This document shows, piece after piece, positions 1 through 9,679 of a stretch of 64,000 nucleotides of DNA. The DNA is from Candidatus Cloacimonadota bacterium (lineage in GTDB: Bacteria > Cloacimonadota > Cloacimonadia > JGIOTU-2), in the NCBI GenBank assembly GCA_016932035.1, contig JAFGDR010000001.1, positions 1 to 64,000 of the forward strand. The letters run 5' to 3'. The notes below the pieces were generated by a model. It did no database searches and was not told the DNA's origin. It saw only the letters and a list, made by a program, of their open reading frames with translations. The translations under genes and the position numbers were made by a program. Positions within the stretch are counted from its first letter, which is position 1. Each line of letters begins with the position of its first letter.

Positions 1-147
1 ATTTACAATTTTGTGGGTGTGACAGGTATACTGTCCTATTATAATGATCAGAGAATACCTCAAAAAGTTATCACATTGATTAAGATACAGAATGGTAAAC
101 GAATGGTCCTCGAATCATTAGTACCGGCTCATGTACCAAAACCATAA
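1..147 (+). CDS. C-terminal end of a periplasmic-binding-protein-like gene (partial)
   Basis: An open frame runs from the first base to a TAA at 145-147, so about 48 C-terminal residues are visible. The pattern 'F-VGVTG-L-Y' followed by 'V-L-KIQNGK' resembles the end of type 1 periplasmic binding proteins (branched-chain amino acid/LivJ or LpoA-like), where a G-TG strand precedes a final beta hairpin. The rest of the gene lies outside the window, so the family call is a guess. The 95 bases between it and the next gene are AT-rich with no clear terminator. Confidence 0.45.
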   Translation: MYNFVGVTGILSYYNDQRIPQKVITLIKIQNGKRMVLESLVPAHVPKP

Positions 148-242
148 TTGGATAAGACACGATTGTAACAGAAAAATTATTGACATCAATTAAAGAAAAA
201 ATAAATACTCAAATGTAACGTATAAACTAAATCGGAGATTCT

Positions 243-953
243 ATGTATGGAACAAATAATGTTCCGTTTTCTATAAAAGAAAACGACCTCTCGATCGAAG
301 TGAGTAAAGCAAGTTACGGATTTTGCTATACCCGCCAGATTGCTGACAAACCTCCAGTTGAGAAGATTATTTTATCAGACAAATCTCGCATCATCATCAA
401 TCCGGTAGAACCGCTGAATCATCCAAAACACATTACCAATTATTTGCTTCTGGAGTTTGACAGGACACTATCCATTGCACCCCATCGGCAGGAGAGCTTC
501 TATGCAACATTTCCAATAGAAATTGGTGTGTTTATTTTCAAAAAGCAGGATTTCGAACCTTTCGATGATATCAGTTTGGTTCCAGCAAAATATTCTTTGT
601 ATGGAGATCCCCGTAACGGCATTGTGACGAGATATCATAAATCTTCGATCTATGCCGATATTCCTCAGGTCGATCTGCTTCATCAAGGTATTGTGCATGT
701 AACGGTAAAAAATACAGATACGCAGTGGAACACAATTTCAAAAATAGTATTTAATGCTTATGCGATGAAGCTTTATTATAATGATAAATTAGTTCAGCTC
801 TATGCTACGATGAAGATCGCCAACGAAATCACCGCGGAAACGGACTGTTATGCACCTCAGTCCGAGAAAGGCTTCAAAAAAGCGATGGAACTGTATAAAA
901 GCAGAAAGCTAGCTATGCTTTCAACTAAATTTGTCATGATGGAAGGACTCTAA
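243..953 (+). CDS. DUF432 family protein
   Basis: A 236-residue soluble protein with no signal peptide or membrane segment. The pattern of an N-terminal 'YGF-YTR', a central 'I-PVEPLN-P' stretch and then 'ATFPIEIGVFI' matches my memory of DUF432, a family best known from archaea and often encoded next to small mechanosensitive channels. That is the case here: its TAA overlaps the ATG of the mscS gene by one base, so the two are translationally coupled. The start at 243 has a weak Shine-Dalgarno (CGGAGA) about five bases upstream. The biochemical role is unknown; the coupling suggests a cytoplasmic partner or regulator of the channel. Confidence 0.7.
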   Translation: MYGTNNVPFSIKENDLSIEVSKASYGFCYTRQIADKPPVEKIILSDKSRIIINPVEPLNHPKHITNYLLLEFDRTLSIAPHRQESFYATFPIEIGVFIFKKQDFEPFDDISLVPAKYSLYGDPRNGIVTRYHKSSIYADIPQVDLLHQGIVHVTVKNTDTQWNTISKIVFNAYAMKLYYNDKLVQLYATMKIANEITAETDCYAPQSEKGFKKAMELYKSRKLAMLSTKFVMMEGL

Positions 954-1792
954 TGCTTAAAACGATCGTCTGGGGAAATGTCACGCTTCTGAGATTGATA
1001 ATAGCTCTTTCAATTTTTATACTTTCAATAATAATTTCCAAGATTCTATCTCTTTATGTTCGTCGTGCTTTAAAGAATAAGACGTCGAAAGACAGCATGG
1101 AAGTGGTTGTCAAAATTGTATCCTACCTGATACTTCTTATCGGGTTGATCTGGGCTCTTTCTATCATTGGACTGAAGCTTTCCGGGCTTCTTGTTGCAGG
1201 TGGGATCATCAGTATTATTATTGGTTTCGCAAGTCAGAGCATTGTTGGAAATTTGGTTTCTGGAATATTTCTTATGATCGAGCGTCCAATTCGTATCGGG
1301 AATACCGTAAATATTGATGACATCACTGGAATTGTGGAGGACATCAGGATCATCTCCACCACGATTCGAACATTCGATGGATATCAGGTGAGAATTCCCA
1401 ATGAAAAAGTCTTTACTGCGAATATATCTAATTATGTTTCAAATGTAGCGCGTCGATTTGAGTATGATGTTGGGATCCGATACAACGACGATGCAGATAA
1501 AGCCATTGCAATCATTAAAGAGCTTATCAATAACGAACCCTTCGCACTCAAAAATCCTGAACCCCTCGTTTGGGTTAATAAACTCGGTGACAATGCAGTG
1601 AATGTAAATGTGAAGATATGGGCTCCTGTGAGTGAATGGTGGGCACTGAAAACAAGTATGCTTTGGAGGATCAAGAAAACACTTGAACTTCAAGGTATTG
1701 AGATCGCATTCCCACAACGAATTGTATGGTTTGGTGACCGAAGACTTGATAATACTATATTGCCAATTACTAAATCCGAAAAGAAAGAGTAG
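953..1792 (+). CDS. mscS: MscS family small-conductance mechanosensitive channel
   Basis: A 279-residue inner-membrane channel that would release solutes on hypo-osmotic shock. Three hydrophobic segments are visible (about residues 7-31, 48-68 and 73-93). They are followed by the pore-lining signature 'GFASQSIVGN', then the beta domain 'ERP-RIGN-V' with 'G-VEDI-I-ST-IRTFDG--V-IPN', which is diagnostic for MscS. The C-terminal alpha/beta domain ends near residue 260. It is coupled by a one-base stop/start overlap to the DUF432 gene upstream. The length matches E. coli MscS (286 residues), so this is the minimal channel without extra domains. Confidence 0.93.
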   Translation: MLKTIVWGNVTLLRLIIALSIFILSIIISKILSLYVRRALKNKTSKDSMEVVVKIVSYLILLIGLIWALSIIGLKLSGLLVAGGIISIIIGFASQSIVGNLVSGIFLMIERPIRIGNTVNIDDITGIVEDIRIISTTIRTFDGYQVRIPNEKVFTANISNYVSNVARRFEYDVGIRYNDDADKAIAIIKELINNEPFALKNPEPLVWVNKLGDNAVNVNVKIWAPVSEWWALKTSMLWRIKKTLELQGIEIAFPQRIVWFGDRRLDNTILPITKSEKKE

Positions 1793-1803
1793 TACTTTTT
1801 CTG

Positions 1804-4800
1804 GTGATGAACAAAGTTGTTAAGAATAGCCTGAGAATATTCCTTATTACATTAGCAAGTCTGCTCCTGTTGTGTGTAATACTTGTATTGGTTGCAGGGT
1901 CACCTCTTGGTGAGGGTTTTATTAAGAACATTATCGAGAAAAATGTATCTAAAACATTGAGCATGACAGTGTCTATTGAAGAATTCAGAACGAATGTTTT
2001 TTCTCATATCAAGATTAACAGTCTCAATATTTATTGCGATCCCCCTTCGAGCATGTCATCACTATCAGTCTCATCAATTGAAGTTCACTATAATATTTTT
2101 GCTTTGATATCAAATAAACTATCTATCTCAGAGATACTCATTAAAGGGCTGGATGCCACATTACTCCGAGATAAAGATGGTATTTTTTTACTGCCTGAAC
2201 TTCCGGCAGCAAAAGAGCCATCCAAAAAAACATTGCAGCTTGTTCTTGGAAAGATAGAGCTAACCAATTCTTCAATATCCTATGATGACCAGGCAATCCC
2301 ACTCGATGCAACAATCCGGGATTTCTTATTGACGCTTACATCTGAACATATGCATCAAACCTATGGATTTATTGTACAATTTAATTCAGCAGCAATACAA
2401 AAAAATGATCAAATGTACGGAATAGAAAACTTTGCTGTTTCAGGAACCATTTCATCTGATGTTTATAATATTTCTGATATTTCGTTTTCATCAAAAGGAA
2501 TGACGTGTTCGGGAAGCGCAGAAGTTCATATCACAAAACAGGATACAAAAATTCTGGCAAACATAACAATCGATGGAGATCCATCTGAGTATGTGCAGAT
2601 CTTCGGGAAAGACCTTCCTGATAAATTGCGGCTGGAATTAAATAATATTACGCTTGATGTTCACGTCGATGGAACGCCATCGAAACCAAACATTGGAGCT
2701 GTGATCAATATTCCCGATGTAAGAGCAGAAGAAATAAATCTCAAGAATACAACTATTACTCTTTCATTCGAGAGCGATTCTCTTCGAATCAAAAACCTAT
2801 CAACCGAGGTTTTCGGTGGTACAATTTCTGCACGGGGATGGTTAGAAACCCAAAAATCAGAATCCTATCAAACCGAGCTTCAAATTGCGAATATTGATTA
2901 TTCACAACTCTGGGATTTCCTTTATGATAACGAGTCACCGTATTCGGGCTCTATCAACGGATCTTTACATGCTTCGGGTGAGATGAATGCAATGCTCTCA
3001 TCGAGTCTTTCCGGTAACATTAAGCTGGGATCACTTGTCTTTCATAAGAAGAGAATCGATCCTTTGGGATGCACCTTTGCCTATAAAGAAGGTAAGGCGT
3101 CCTTGCGGGTAACTCAGGGCTTGTCTTCTATAGAAAGCGATCTGTCGATACATGATTCTCTTATACGCGGTACTGCGAAAGTCACCATCGATGATATCAA
3201 GCATCTTGCAGGGCTTTTCAATATACCTGATGCAGCAGGCGCTGTTTTTGCAGAAGCAGATTTCAATGGAAGTCTGGATAATCCATCAGTTCGGGCAACT
3301 ATCAAAGGAAAAGGTCTTTCATATATGAATGTGCCCTTGGATTCGCTTTATGCAGATGTTTCTTATGTTGATAGTTCACTTATGATACTCAAGAGTTCTT
3401 TTAAAGGTGCACTTGATTCTCTTGAGCCGCTTGCACAAAAGCTGATGGGTGAGCAGATCAAAGGGCGAGTTCAGTATGCAGGATCCTTAACAGGCTCGAT
3501 GGAGGATTTCTCCGGCTCATTGACCATTCATGCGGATAGTGTTCAGTATAGAGATTTCTCCGTGCCGGTTATCTCTGTATTGTGCCGCGCAAAAAACTCT
3601 GATGTGACCATCGATCAACTTCATATTAAAACAGATAAAATCAGTTGTGATGCCCAAGGCGACGTCTCAGTAAATAATAGAAGTGGATCTCTAACCATTG
3701 ATTTTACCGATGAGATGGAACGTGAGCAAAAGCATCTGGGAACAATCCAAACTAACTTCATTCTCGATGATATGATGACATTCGATGCCCAGTTAAAAGA
3801 TATATCACTTACTATGCTTGGTGCTGTATCAGATTCGCTAACCGGCGTGCAGGGAGATATTTCCGGCAGTATTTCCTTTAAGGGTGATCTGCAAAACCCG
3901 ACAGGTTCAATACAGCTGGCAATTGATAAGCCATCGTACAAAGATATTTTTATTGATGCAATAACACTGCAGGGACAGCTTACTCCCAGTGAATTTATTC
4001 TCAGCAGTGGTCTTGTACAGCTTTTTAATAATGACATTCGTTTTCGTGGGAAACTTGGTCTGGATCGTTATGATGGAAATATTACGATAAGCCCGAGATG
4101 TTCGATTCAAGGGGAAGTTTCTATGACAGATGTTGCACTGGCAGATTTTGCTGAGGAGTTTCTGGATGCTGTTCAAACCAAGGGTATAGTAACAGCTTCA
4201 GGACAAGTAGGTGGAACGCTTGGCAATCCCCAAATAAATGGTTCATTGAGGATAAAAGACGGTTTTGTTCAGCTAGACTCGCATAAATCACCCATAGAGA
4301 ATCTCAGTGCAATCATTATCTTTGCAGATAGTACCCTGAACATCAATAAATTCACTGGTTTGTATGAGAAGAAGAATTTTTCATTTTCCGGAAGTGTCAC
4401 TTCCCGGGACTGGCGTGCAATCTCGACTGATATTGCTCTTTCAATAAACGGACTTCAGGCAATTACCGTTAAAGGAAACTATAAACCTGAAGGAATAAAT
4501 GTTACTTTGAATGCTGATGATTTTGATGTTTCATTCGTTGAAGTCGTACCTGCGATCATGAATGCACAGGGTCTCATGAATGCTTCCATCCATGTGCTGG
4601 GCTCACCACAAAATCCTCGGTTAAGAGGATGGCTGAAGGCATCCGACCTTGAATTGCTGATGGAAGATATTCCAATACCGCTCACCAAATGTATGCTTGA
4701 TATCACTGCCACTGACGAACGTTTCGACATTAATACCTTGTCATGCAAATTTGGTGATGGAACGATCTCGAGTAAGGGTTATGTTTCCTACACAAATAAC

Positions 4801-5817
4801 ACAATAAGTGATATTGCCCTCAATATTCACGCCGAGGATATCTCGTTTAGAGAACCAAAAAAATTCCAAGTTTTGGTAAAAAGTATCGATATGAAGTATT
4901 CGCAGCAAAAGACCGGATATCAAATCGATGGAACAATTATTCTCGGTAAAACAAAATATCTTGAGGATGTCCAGATCTCAAAGGTGCTGGCTTCAATCGG
5001 CAAACCGAAGATATTTAAAAAACCGTCACCTGTGATGATGCAGACGAAGCTCAATATTCGAGTTACGGAAAGCAAAGATATATGGGTCGAGAATAATCTT
5101 GCAAGGATCCGTGCAAAGGCAGACATTACTGTGATCGGAACTCTTGCGCAACCGAATATTGCAGGACGTCTTGAGATCACGGACGGCTATATTGTGTATC
5201 TGGATAGAAAATTCAACATCACACGGGGTGTTCTTGATTTTACAGATTCGAATATGATCAATCCTATCCTCGACATTCAGGCTGAAACAGATATTAAAAA
5301 CTACTCAGAACCTGATGTTGATCCCTATCACATTATTTTTGCGGTTACCGGACCTGCAGATAAAGCGAAGATATCTCTTCAATCAGTGCCTGCACTGGAT
5401 GAAGCAAATATACTTTCGCTCCTCACGTTCGGAACTACCAGGGATCAGATATTTACCCAGGATCCGGACAAGTATGATACTTCGTTAAAGAATATACTCC
5501 TTGAACGCGCTGAACAGTATTCCAGCCAGAAGATATCAGGATTTGTCGCAAGCAGGATGGCGCAGATGTTTGATCTTGACGATGTGTCGATCGAGGGAAA
5601 TCTTTTCAAGTTCGGTGACTCATGGGGTCCTCAACTCGTTGCTTCAAAACAGCTGTCAAAACGAATGAAAGTTACCTATTCGACACGTATCGGGTATATG
5701 AACGAACAAAGCATCGAGCTTGATTATAAACTAACCGACCATTTTTATTTGCAAGGACAGGCAGACCAGGACGGTAATGCCGGCATCGATGTGATCTACA
5801 GGATGAATTTCAAATGA
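1804..5817 (+). CDS. tamB: TamB/DUF490-like translocation and assembly or lipid-transfer protein
   Basis: A 1337-residue protein with one N-terminal membrane anchor (about residues 9-31) followed by a very long repetitive beta-rich region typical of AsmA/TamB 'bridge' proteins. Blocks of the type 'G-L-G-L-NP---G-L-I-DG' recur throughout. The C-terminal 350 residues carry the TamB domain pattern (reduced TDGYIVYLDR, then 'LSLLTFG' and 'Y---L---FYLQGQ'). Such proteins span the periplasm with an Omp85 partner and move phospholipids or help insert outer-membrane proteins. Its stop overlaps the start of the Omp85 gene (ATGA), as expected for a TamB-TamA pair. The first codon could be GTG 1804 or ATG 1807; no strong ribosome site separates them. 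Confidence 0.88.
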   Translation: MMNKVVKNSLRIFLITLASLLLLCVILVLVAGSPLGEGFIKNIIEKNVSKTLSMTVSIEEFRTNVFSHIKINSLNIYCDPPSSMSSLSVSSIEVHYNIFALISNKLSISEILIKGLDATLLRDKDGIFLLPELPAAKEPSKKTLQLVLGKIELTNSSISYDDQAIPLDATIRDFLLTLTSEHMHQTYGFIVQFNSAAIQKNDQMYGIENFAVSGTISSDVYNISDISFSSKGMTCSGSAEVHITKQDTKILANITIDGDPSEYVQIFGKDLPDKLRLELNNITLDVHVDGTPSKPNIGAVINIPDVRAEEINLKNTTITLSFESDSLRIKNLSTEVFGGTISARGWLETQKSESYQTELQIANIDYSQLWDFLYDNESPYSGSINGSLHASGEMNAMLSSSLSGNIKLGSLVFHKKRIDPLGCTFAYKEGKASLRVTQGLSSIESDLSIHDSLIRGTAKVTIDDIKHLAGLFNIPDAAGAVFAEADFNGSLDNPSVRATIKGKGLSYMNVPLDSLYADVSYVDSSLMILKSSFKGALDSLEPLAQKLMGEQIKGRVQYAGSLTGSMEDFSGSLTIHADSVQYRDFSVPVISVLCRAKNSDVTIDQLHIKTDKISCDAQGDVSVNNRSGSLTIDFTDEMEREQKHLGTIQTNFILDDMMTFDAQLKDISLTMLGAVSDSLTGVQGDISGSISFKGDLQNPTGSIQLAIDKPSYKDIFIDAITLQGQLTPSEFILSSGLVQLFNNDIRFRGKLGLDRYDGNITISPRCSIQGEVSMTDVALADFAEEFLDAVQTKGIVTASGQVGGTLGNPQINGSLRIKDGFVQLDSHKSPIENLSAIIIFADSTLNINKFTGLYEKKNFSFSGSVTSRDWRAISTDIALSINGLQAITVKGNYKPEGINVTLNADDFDVSFVEVVPAIMNAQGLMNASIHVLGSPQNPRLRGWLKASDLELLMEDIPIPLTKCMLDITATDERFDINTLSCKFGDGTISSKGYVSYTNNTISDIALNIHAEDISFREPKKFQVLVKSIDMKYSQQKTGYQIDGTIILGKTKYLEDVQISKVLASIGKPKIFKKPSPVMMQTKLNIRVTESKDIWVENNLARIRAKADITVIGTLAQPNIAGRLEITDGYIVYLDRKFNITRGVLDFTDSNMINPILDIQAETDIKNYSEPDVDPYHIIFAVTGPADKAKISLQSVPALDEANILSLLTFGTTRDQIFTQDPDKYDTSLKNILLERAEQYSSQKISGFVASRMAQMFDLDDVSIEGNLFKFGDSWGPQLVASKQLSKRMKVTYSTRIGYMNEQSIELDYKLTDHFYLQGQADQDGNAGIDVIYRMNFK

Positions 5818-7592
5818 GATTAAAAAAATGCATCCTGATGATCCTTGTTTTCTGTATGACGGCATCATTTCTGTATGCTAAAAAAGAGGCGTTCAAAATA
5901 ACATCCATAACCTTTGAAGGAAACAATGTATATCGTTCCGGCACCTTGCGAAAAGTCATGGTTACGCGTTCCTCAAAATTTCTTAGTCCGGGATACTACT
6001 ATCCTGAAATCTTCAGCGATGACCTAAAAAATCTTGCTTTGTTCTATCACCAGAACGGTTATCTTAAAGCAAAGATCGTCGATTATACCGTTGATAGAAA
6101 TGAGGAGAAAAAGAAACTTTCCATTACGATAATCATATCTGAAGGAGAACCAACCTATATCGAAGGAGTCGAGGTCTTTGGTAATTCGGTTTTCTCGGAT
6201 TCTACGCTGATGAAAGAAATCGGGTTGAAAAAAGATAACCTGTTGCAACAAAAGAGGGTTCAGGACGCCACCTATAAACTTCTGACCATGTATGCAAATC
6301 TTGGATATCTCGACGCTGAGGTTGTGCCGGATATCCGCATCAATGAGGAATATCACCGCGCATTGATTGATTTTCGAATAACCGAATATGAACAATATTC
6401 AATCCGGGATATCATCGTACAAGGATTGGATGTCACAAAAAAGAAGATCGTCATGAGGGAGATCACGTTCAAACAGAATGAGATCGTGGACTATTCAAAG
6501 CTCCTCGCTTCCCAGCGCTCATTATATCTCACCGGATTATTTGAAAGTGTATTCATCCGACCCGTTACTCTTGACTCACTTTCATCTCAGAAAGATGTTC
6601 TCGTCGAGATTAAAGAGAAGATACCCGGTGAATTCAATATTGGTGTTGGATATGGCTCCCTGGAACGTGCACGCATCTTTGCAGAACTGCAGAACAGCAA
6701 CCTGTGGGGTACGGCTCAAAAGATAAGTTTGAATGGAAGGTTGAGTTCAATAACACGGAAAATTGAAGCATCTTATACGGAGCCGTGGACATTTGGGATC
6801 CGATTGAAGACTGACATTAATATCTTTGATAGTTTCAATGAAGAGCCGGGATATGATGTATCTCAATATGGTGCCAAGCTGATCATTGGAAAATCCTTTA
6901 CCCATTATGCCAGCATTTCGTTTGCCTACAGGTATGAACGAGTTCATTTCACTAAGGTAGAAGTCCAGGAAATCCCGGATACATATAAGTCTAACTTGAA
7001 TTCACTCATCCTTTCAGCGATCCAGGATAAAAGAGATAATATCTTCAATACGACAAAGGGTTACATGCTGTCTATCGATAATGAACTTGCAGAATCCTAT
7101 CAAAAGAGCAGCAGTCTTTTCGGCAAGATGACAGCAAAGAGTAGATTTTATTGGTCATTGACCCCTAACACAATTCTTGCCACCTCCTTTGAAGCAGGGG
7201 GCTTAACGCTGTTTGGCAATTCTACCTATGTACCCCTTAACGAAAGATTCTATGCCGGTGGACCGCAGTCTATGCGCGGCTTTCGCTACAGGAAAGTTGG
7301 ACCGTTGGATGACAGTGGAAATCCTCTCGGCGGCAGGTATAAATTTGTGGGAAATCTCGAACTAAGACAGACGATCTATAAGATTGTCGGTGCCGTTGCA
7401 TTCTTTGATTTTGGGAATGTGTGGAAATATCTCAAAGATGTAAAAAAGCAACCAATGAGAAGCTGTCCCGGGATCGGACTTCGGGTAAATACACCTCTTG
7501 GCGTGGTACGATGTGATTATGGATTTAATTGGTTTCCCAAAGCAGGTGAACCATCCGGAAAGTTCTATTTTAGTCTTGGGCAGGCATTTTAA
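5814..7592 (+). CDS. Omp85 family outer-membrane barrel protein (TamA/BamA-like)
   Basis: A 592-residue outer-membrane protein with a signal peptide (cleavage near residue 22). About three POTRA repeats follow ('ITFEGNNVYRSGTL', 'VEVFGNSVFSDSTL' and 'IIVQGLDVTKKKI'), then a C-terminal Omp85 barrel. The conserved barrel-lumen RGF motif is present at about residues 488-490 in 'GGPQSMRGFRYR'. The protein ends in phenylalanine, the usual outer-membrane sorting end. Three POTRAs and the ATGA overlap with tamB favour TamA over BamA (usually five POTRAs), but BamA function cannot be excluded because no other bamA is visible here. Confidence 0.88.
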   Translation: MRLKKCILMILVFCMTASFLYAKKEAFKITSITFEGNNVYRSGTLRKVMVTRSSKFLSPGYYYPEIFSDDLKNLALFYHQNGYLKAKIVDYTVDRNEEKKKLSITIIISEGEPTYIEGVEVFGNSVFSDSTLMKEIGLKKDNLLQQKRVQDATYKLLTMYANLGYLDAEVVPDIRINEEYHRALIDFRITEYEQYSIRDIIVQGLDVTKKKIVMREITFKQNEIVDYSKLLASQRSLYLTGLFESVFIRPVTLDSLSSQKDVLVEIKEKIPGEFNIGVGYGSLERARIFAELQNSNLWGTAQKISLNGRLSSITRKIEASYTEPWTFGIRLKTDINIFDSFNEEPGYDVSQYGAKLIIGKSFTHYASISFAYRYERVHFTKVEVQEIPDTYKSNLNSLILSAIQDKRDNIFNTTKGYMLSIDNELAESYQKSSSLFGKMTAKSRFYWSLTPNTILATSFEAGGLTLFGNSTYVPLNERFYAGGPQSMRGFRYRKVGPLDDSGNPLGGRYKFVGNLELRQTIYKIVGAVAFFDFGNVWKYLKDVKKQPMRSCPGIGLRVNTPLGVVRCDYGFNWFPKAGEPSGKFYFSLGQAF

Positions 7593-7657
7593 AACGGTTC
7601 TATTAATTATTTGACGTTAAATTTTCTGAATATTGATTTGCGGTTAAAGGTGTATAC

Positions 7658-8149
7658 ATGAAAACGGTTTTAGTCGTTAGTGACACACACGGAAATTACG
7701 ATCTGCTACAGCATGTGCTGGACAGCAACATCCTTGCTGATGTGATCATTCATCTTGGCGATAATTATGAAGATTTGGATAACTGTGTTTACAACAGAAG
7801 AGGAAGAAAAGTCTATCGGGTTCCAGGTATCTTTCATAAGGATTACCGGAATGGTTCTTTGCCGCACACTCTCGATATTGAGATCGATGGCTGGAACCTG
7901 CACATTGCGCATTCACCAGACGACCTGACTCATTCTGCGGATGCAATGTTGTTTGGTCATACACATAACTGGGAATGTGCAAACAGTATATGGGGCTTGA
8001 TGTTCAATCCAGGGCATTTGAGAGCTGCCGAGGATAAGGGACGTATTGCAACATACGGCATTATCGATGTTTACGATGACAAAATGACGTGCAAAATACT
8101 GAATATTCAACATAAAATAATTGCAGAAGCAACATTAGAAAAACAATAG
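7658..8149 (+). CDS. YfcE/MJ0936-like calcineurin-type phosphoesterase
   Basis: A 163-residue cytoplasmic metallophosphoesterase. Visible metal-binding motifs are 'SDTHGN' (residues 9-14), 'HLGDN' (about 31-35) and 'FGHTHN' (about 99-104), in the order of the YfcE/MJ0936 family, which hydrolyses phosphodiesters in vitro. The usual GN(H/C)D motif is not recognisable: the corresponding place reads 'VPGIFHKDY', so a histidine is present but the asparagine is missing. The family's 'HG' after the second half reads 'AHSPDD'. Activity may therefore differ from classical members. It stands alone between the Omp85 gene and two lipoprotein genes. Confidence 0.82.
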   Translation: MKTVLVVSDTHGNYDLLQHVLDSNILADVIIHLGDNYEDLDNCVYNRRGRKVYRVPGIFHKDYRNGSLPHTLDIEIDGWNLHIAHSPDDLTHSADAMLFGHTHNWECANSIWGLMFNPGHLRAAEDKGRIATYGIIDVYDDKMTCKILNIQHKIIAEATLEKQ

Positions 8150-8178
8150 TATATTTCACAACTTCGGAAGGAGAAGAC

Positions 8179-8820
8179 ATGAAAAAAAGATGGATTAGTT
8201 TGGGTTTGGTCGTTTTGACCATACTTGTTATGGCTGGCTGTTTTAATATCACCCAGCATATTTCTAAAGACGGTGATAATTTGGAAGTATTTATTAAATT
8301 CTCTGTAAGTAAAAGTATTTTCGAGATGTCTAAAAGCATGGGTGGAAAGTCTAATGAGAATCCATGTGAAGATATTTACACATTCAATGAGAAACAGATC
8401 ATAGACACGTTCCCGAAGAGTGTTAAGGCAGATTGTAAGAAAGTCGATACTGAGCTCGAATGCGGGTACGAGATGTATCTTACCATCGATACGAACAGCA
8501 AAGATTACAAGAAGATGAAGAAAGACGATGCTCCAGCATTCGTTCCGCTTATTGACAAGAATGAGATCTACATTGCTTTTCCTCAAGATGATGAAGAAGG
8601 GGAAGATGATCAGATGGCAGCCGGTTTTATGGCCAGTGCTGTGTACCAACTGACCATGAACAGAAATGTTGTGAAGAACATCAAATCAATTTCATTCACG
8701 AATGCTGACGAGTCTTTTGATGTTTCCTTCGTCGAGTTGTCCGATATATTTATCATCGAAGTTCCGCTTGCGTACTGGATTTCCTCTTCCTCAGATGGTG
8801 CATTAGTCATTAAATATTAA
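8179..8820 (+). CDS. lipoprotein of unknown function
   Basis: A 213-residue predicted lipoprotein. The N terminus is a type II signal peptide with a lipobox ending 'VMAGC', so Cys21 would be lipidated. The ATG at 8179 follows a strong GGAAGGAG ribosome site. The mature part is acidic and lysine-rich with no motif I recognise. Three further cysteines near residues 64-94 (one in 'NPCEDIY', one in 'ADCKK', one in 'LECGYE') could form disulfides. It lies 11 bases upstream of a second lipoprotein gene, so the two probably form one operon. Confidence 0.75.
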   Translation: MKKRWISLGLVVLTILVMAGCFNITQHISKDGDNLEVFIKFSVSKSIFEMSKSMGGKSNENPCEDIYTFNEKQIIDTFPKSVKADCKKVDTELECGYEMYLTIDTNSKDYKKMKKDDAPAFVPLIDKNEIYIAFPQDDEEGEDDQMAAGFMASAVYQLTMNRNVVKNIKSISFTNADESFDVSFVELSDIFIIEVPLAYWISSSSDGALVIKY

Positions 8821-8831
8821 GGAGTTTTTAC

Positions 8832-9581
8832 ATGAATAAATCTCAAGTTATATCTAAAATTTGTGCTGTTATTATTGCTATTTTAATGGTTATCGGATGT
8901 TCTGTTCCTCAAATCAAACTTCCATCAGCCCTTCAGAGCGACACATCCATGTACCCCGTCAAGGGAAGGTATGGTTTCAGCTGGAATAAGGTCATTACCT
9001 TTGGTGACTATAAAACATCAAAATTTAACAAGGGTTGGACTACCTCTGAATCTAATACTTCCGATGTTCTTCAAATGAAATCTGCAAAACAGAAATTCAA
9101 TTTTATCCAATACACCCCTGATGGAACTCAGGCAGAAGTGGTCTGTGCAGGTCAATTCGAACAATCCGATGTGAGTGTGCTTAATGACTTTTTCTCGATC
9201 GATCTGTCATATAAGAATTATTTTTACGGTAGTGTGCTTCTCGACAAGGGAATGGATATCTGGAATTTTGTCGTAAATAATCCTGATCAGGGTTCTCCGA
9301 AAAATCTTACGATGGGAGAAGCCAAAAACGATAAGGGAGAAGTGATCACAATTAAGGGCATTCTTCAGGTGGAAGGGCAGAATATTCCCAAGATATTCCA
9401 GGGCGATGTATATGGATATGAGTTTGTGTATAATGACCAGACAATCGGAGCAGTTTCCACGATCAATGCCGGGGCAGTGTGGATAAAGAATGGTATTTCC
9501 GATGATCAGAAACTTTTAATTGCAGGTATGTCTACCAGTTTACTTGTTCGTGATGATCTTGAGGAGCAGAGTAATCAGTAA
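8832..9581 (+). CDS. lipoprotein of unknown function
   Basis: A 249-residue predicted lipoprotein with a hydrophobic signal ending in a lipobox 'LMVIGC' (Cys23). The ATG follows a GGAG site. I recognise no domain. The mature protein looks like one beta-rich globular domain ('GRYGFSWNKVITFGDYKTSKF' region, then repeated short strands), reminiscent of a ligand- or lipid-binding lipoprotein, but this is only an impression from the strand pattern. It follows the other lipoprotein gene closely, and a hairpin lies just downstream. Confidence 0.7.
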   Translation: MNKSQVISKICAVIIAILMVIGCSVPQIKLPSALQSDTSMYPVKGRYGFSWNKVITFGDYKTSKFNKGWTTSESNTSDVLQMKSAKQKFNFIQYTPDGTQAEVVCAGQFEQSDVSVLNDFFSIDLSYKNYFYGSVLLDKGMDIWNFVVNNPDQGSPKNLTMGEAKNDKGEVITIKGILQVEGQNIPKIFQGDVYGYEFVYNDQTIGAVSTINAGAVWIKNGISDDQKLLIAGMSTSLLVRDDLEEQSNQ

Positions 9582-9595
9582 TTAATATAAACGAG

Positions 9596-9619
9596 GTGTC
9601 AGGGAACACTCCCTGACAC
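9596..9619 (+). terminator. hairpin after the lipoprotein pair (terminator-like)
   Basis: A perfect 10-bp inverted repeat, GTGTCAGGGA / TCCCTGACAC, with a 4-base ACAC loop lies 14 bases after the stop at 9581. There is no clear T-run after it, so it may be a transcript-end or stability hairpin rather than a canonical intrinsic terminator. Confidence 0.5.
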
Positions 9620-9644
9620 AAAGATAATTATCAAATCTTCGAAA

Positions 9645-9664
9645 GCGATATTAATCAATATCGC
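9645..9664 (-). terminator. hairpin after the solute-binding protein gene
   Basis: A perfect 8-bp stem GCGATATT / AATATCGC with an AATC loop sits 15 bases beyond the stop of the minus-strand gene at 9680. On the minus strand it is followed by only TTTC, so it is a weak intrinsic terminator at best. It may act jointly with the hairpin at 9596-9619 to separate the convergent transcripts. Confidence 0.4.
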
Positions 9665-9679
9665 GTTATGTTTTAAACA

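Noticed and set aside
8107-8649. Long minus-strand open frame (180 codons) opposite the lipoprotein gene
   Set aside because: It lies antisense to a gene with a signal peptide and strong ribosome site, has no recognisable domain, and its composition is that of a shadow frame.
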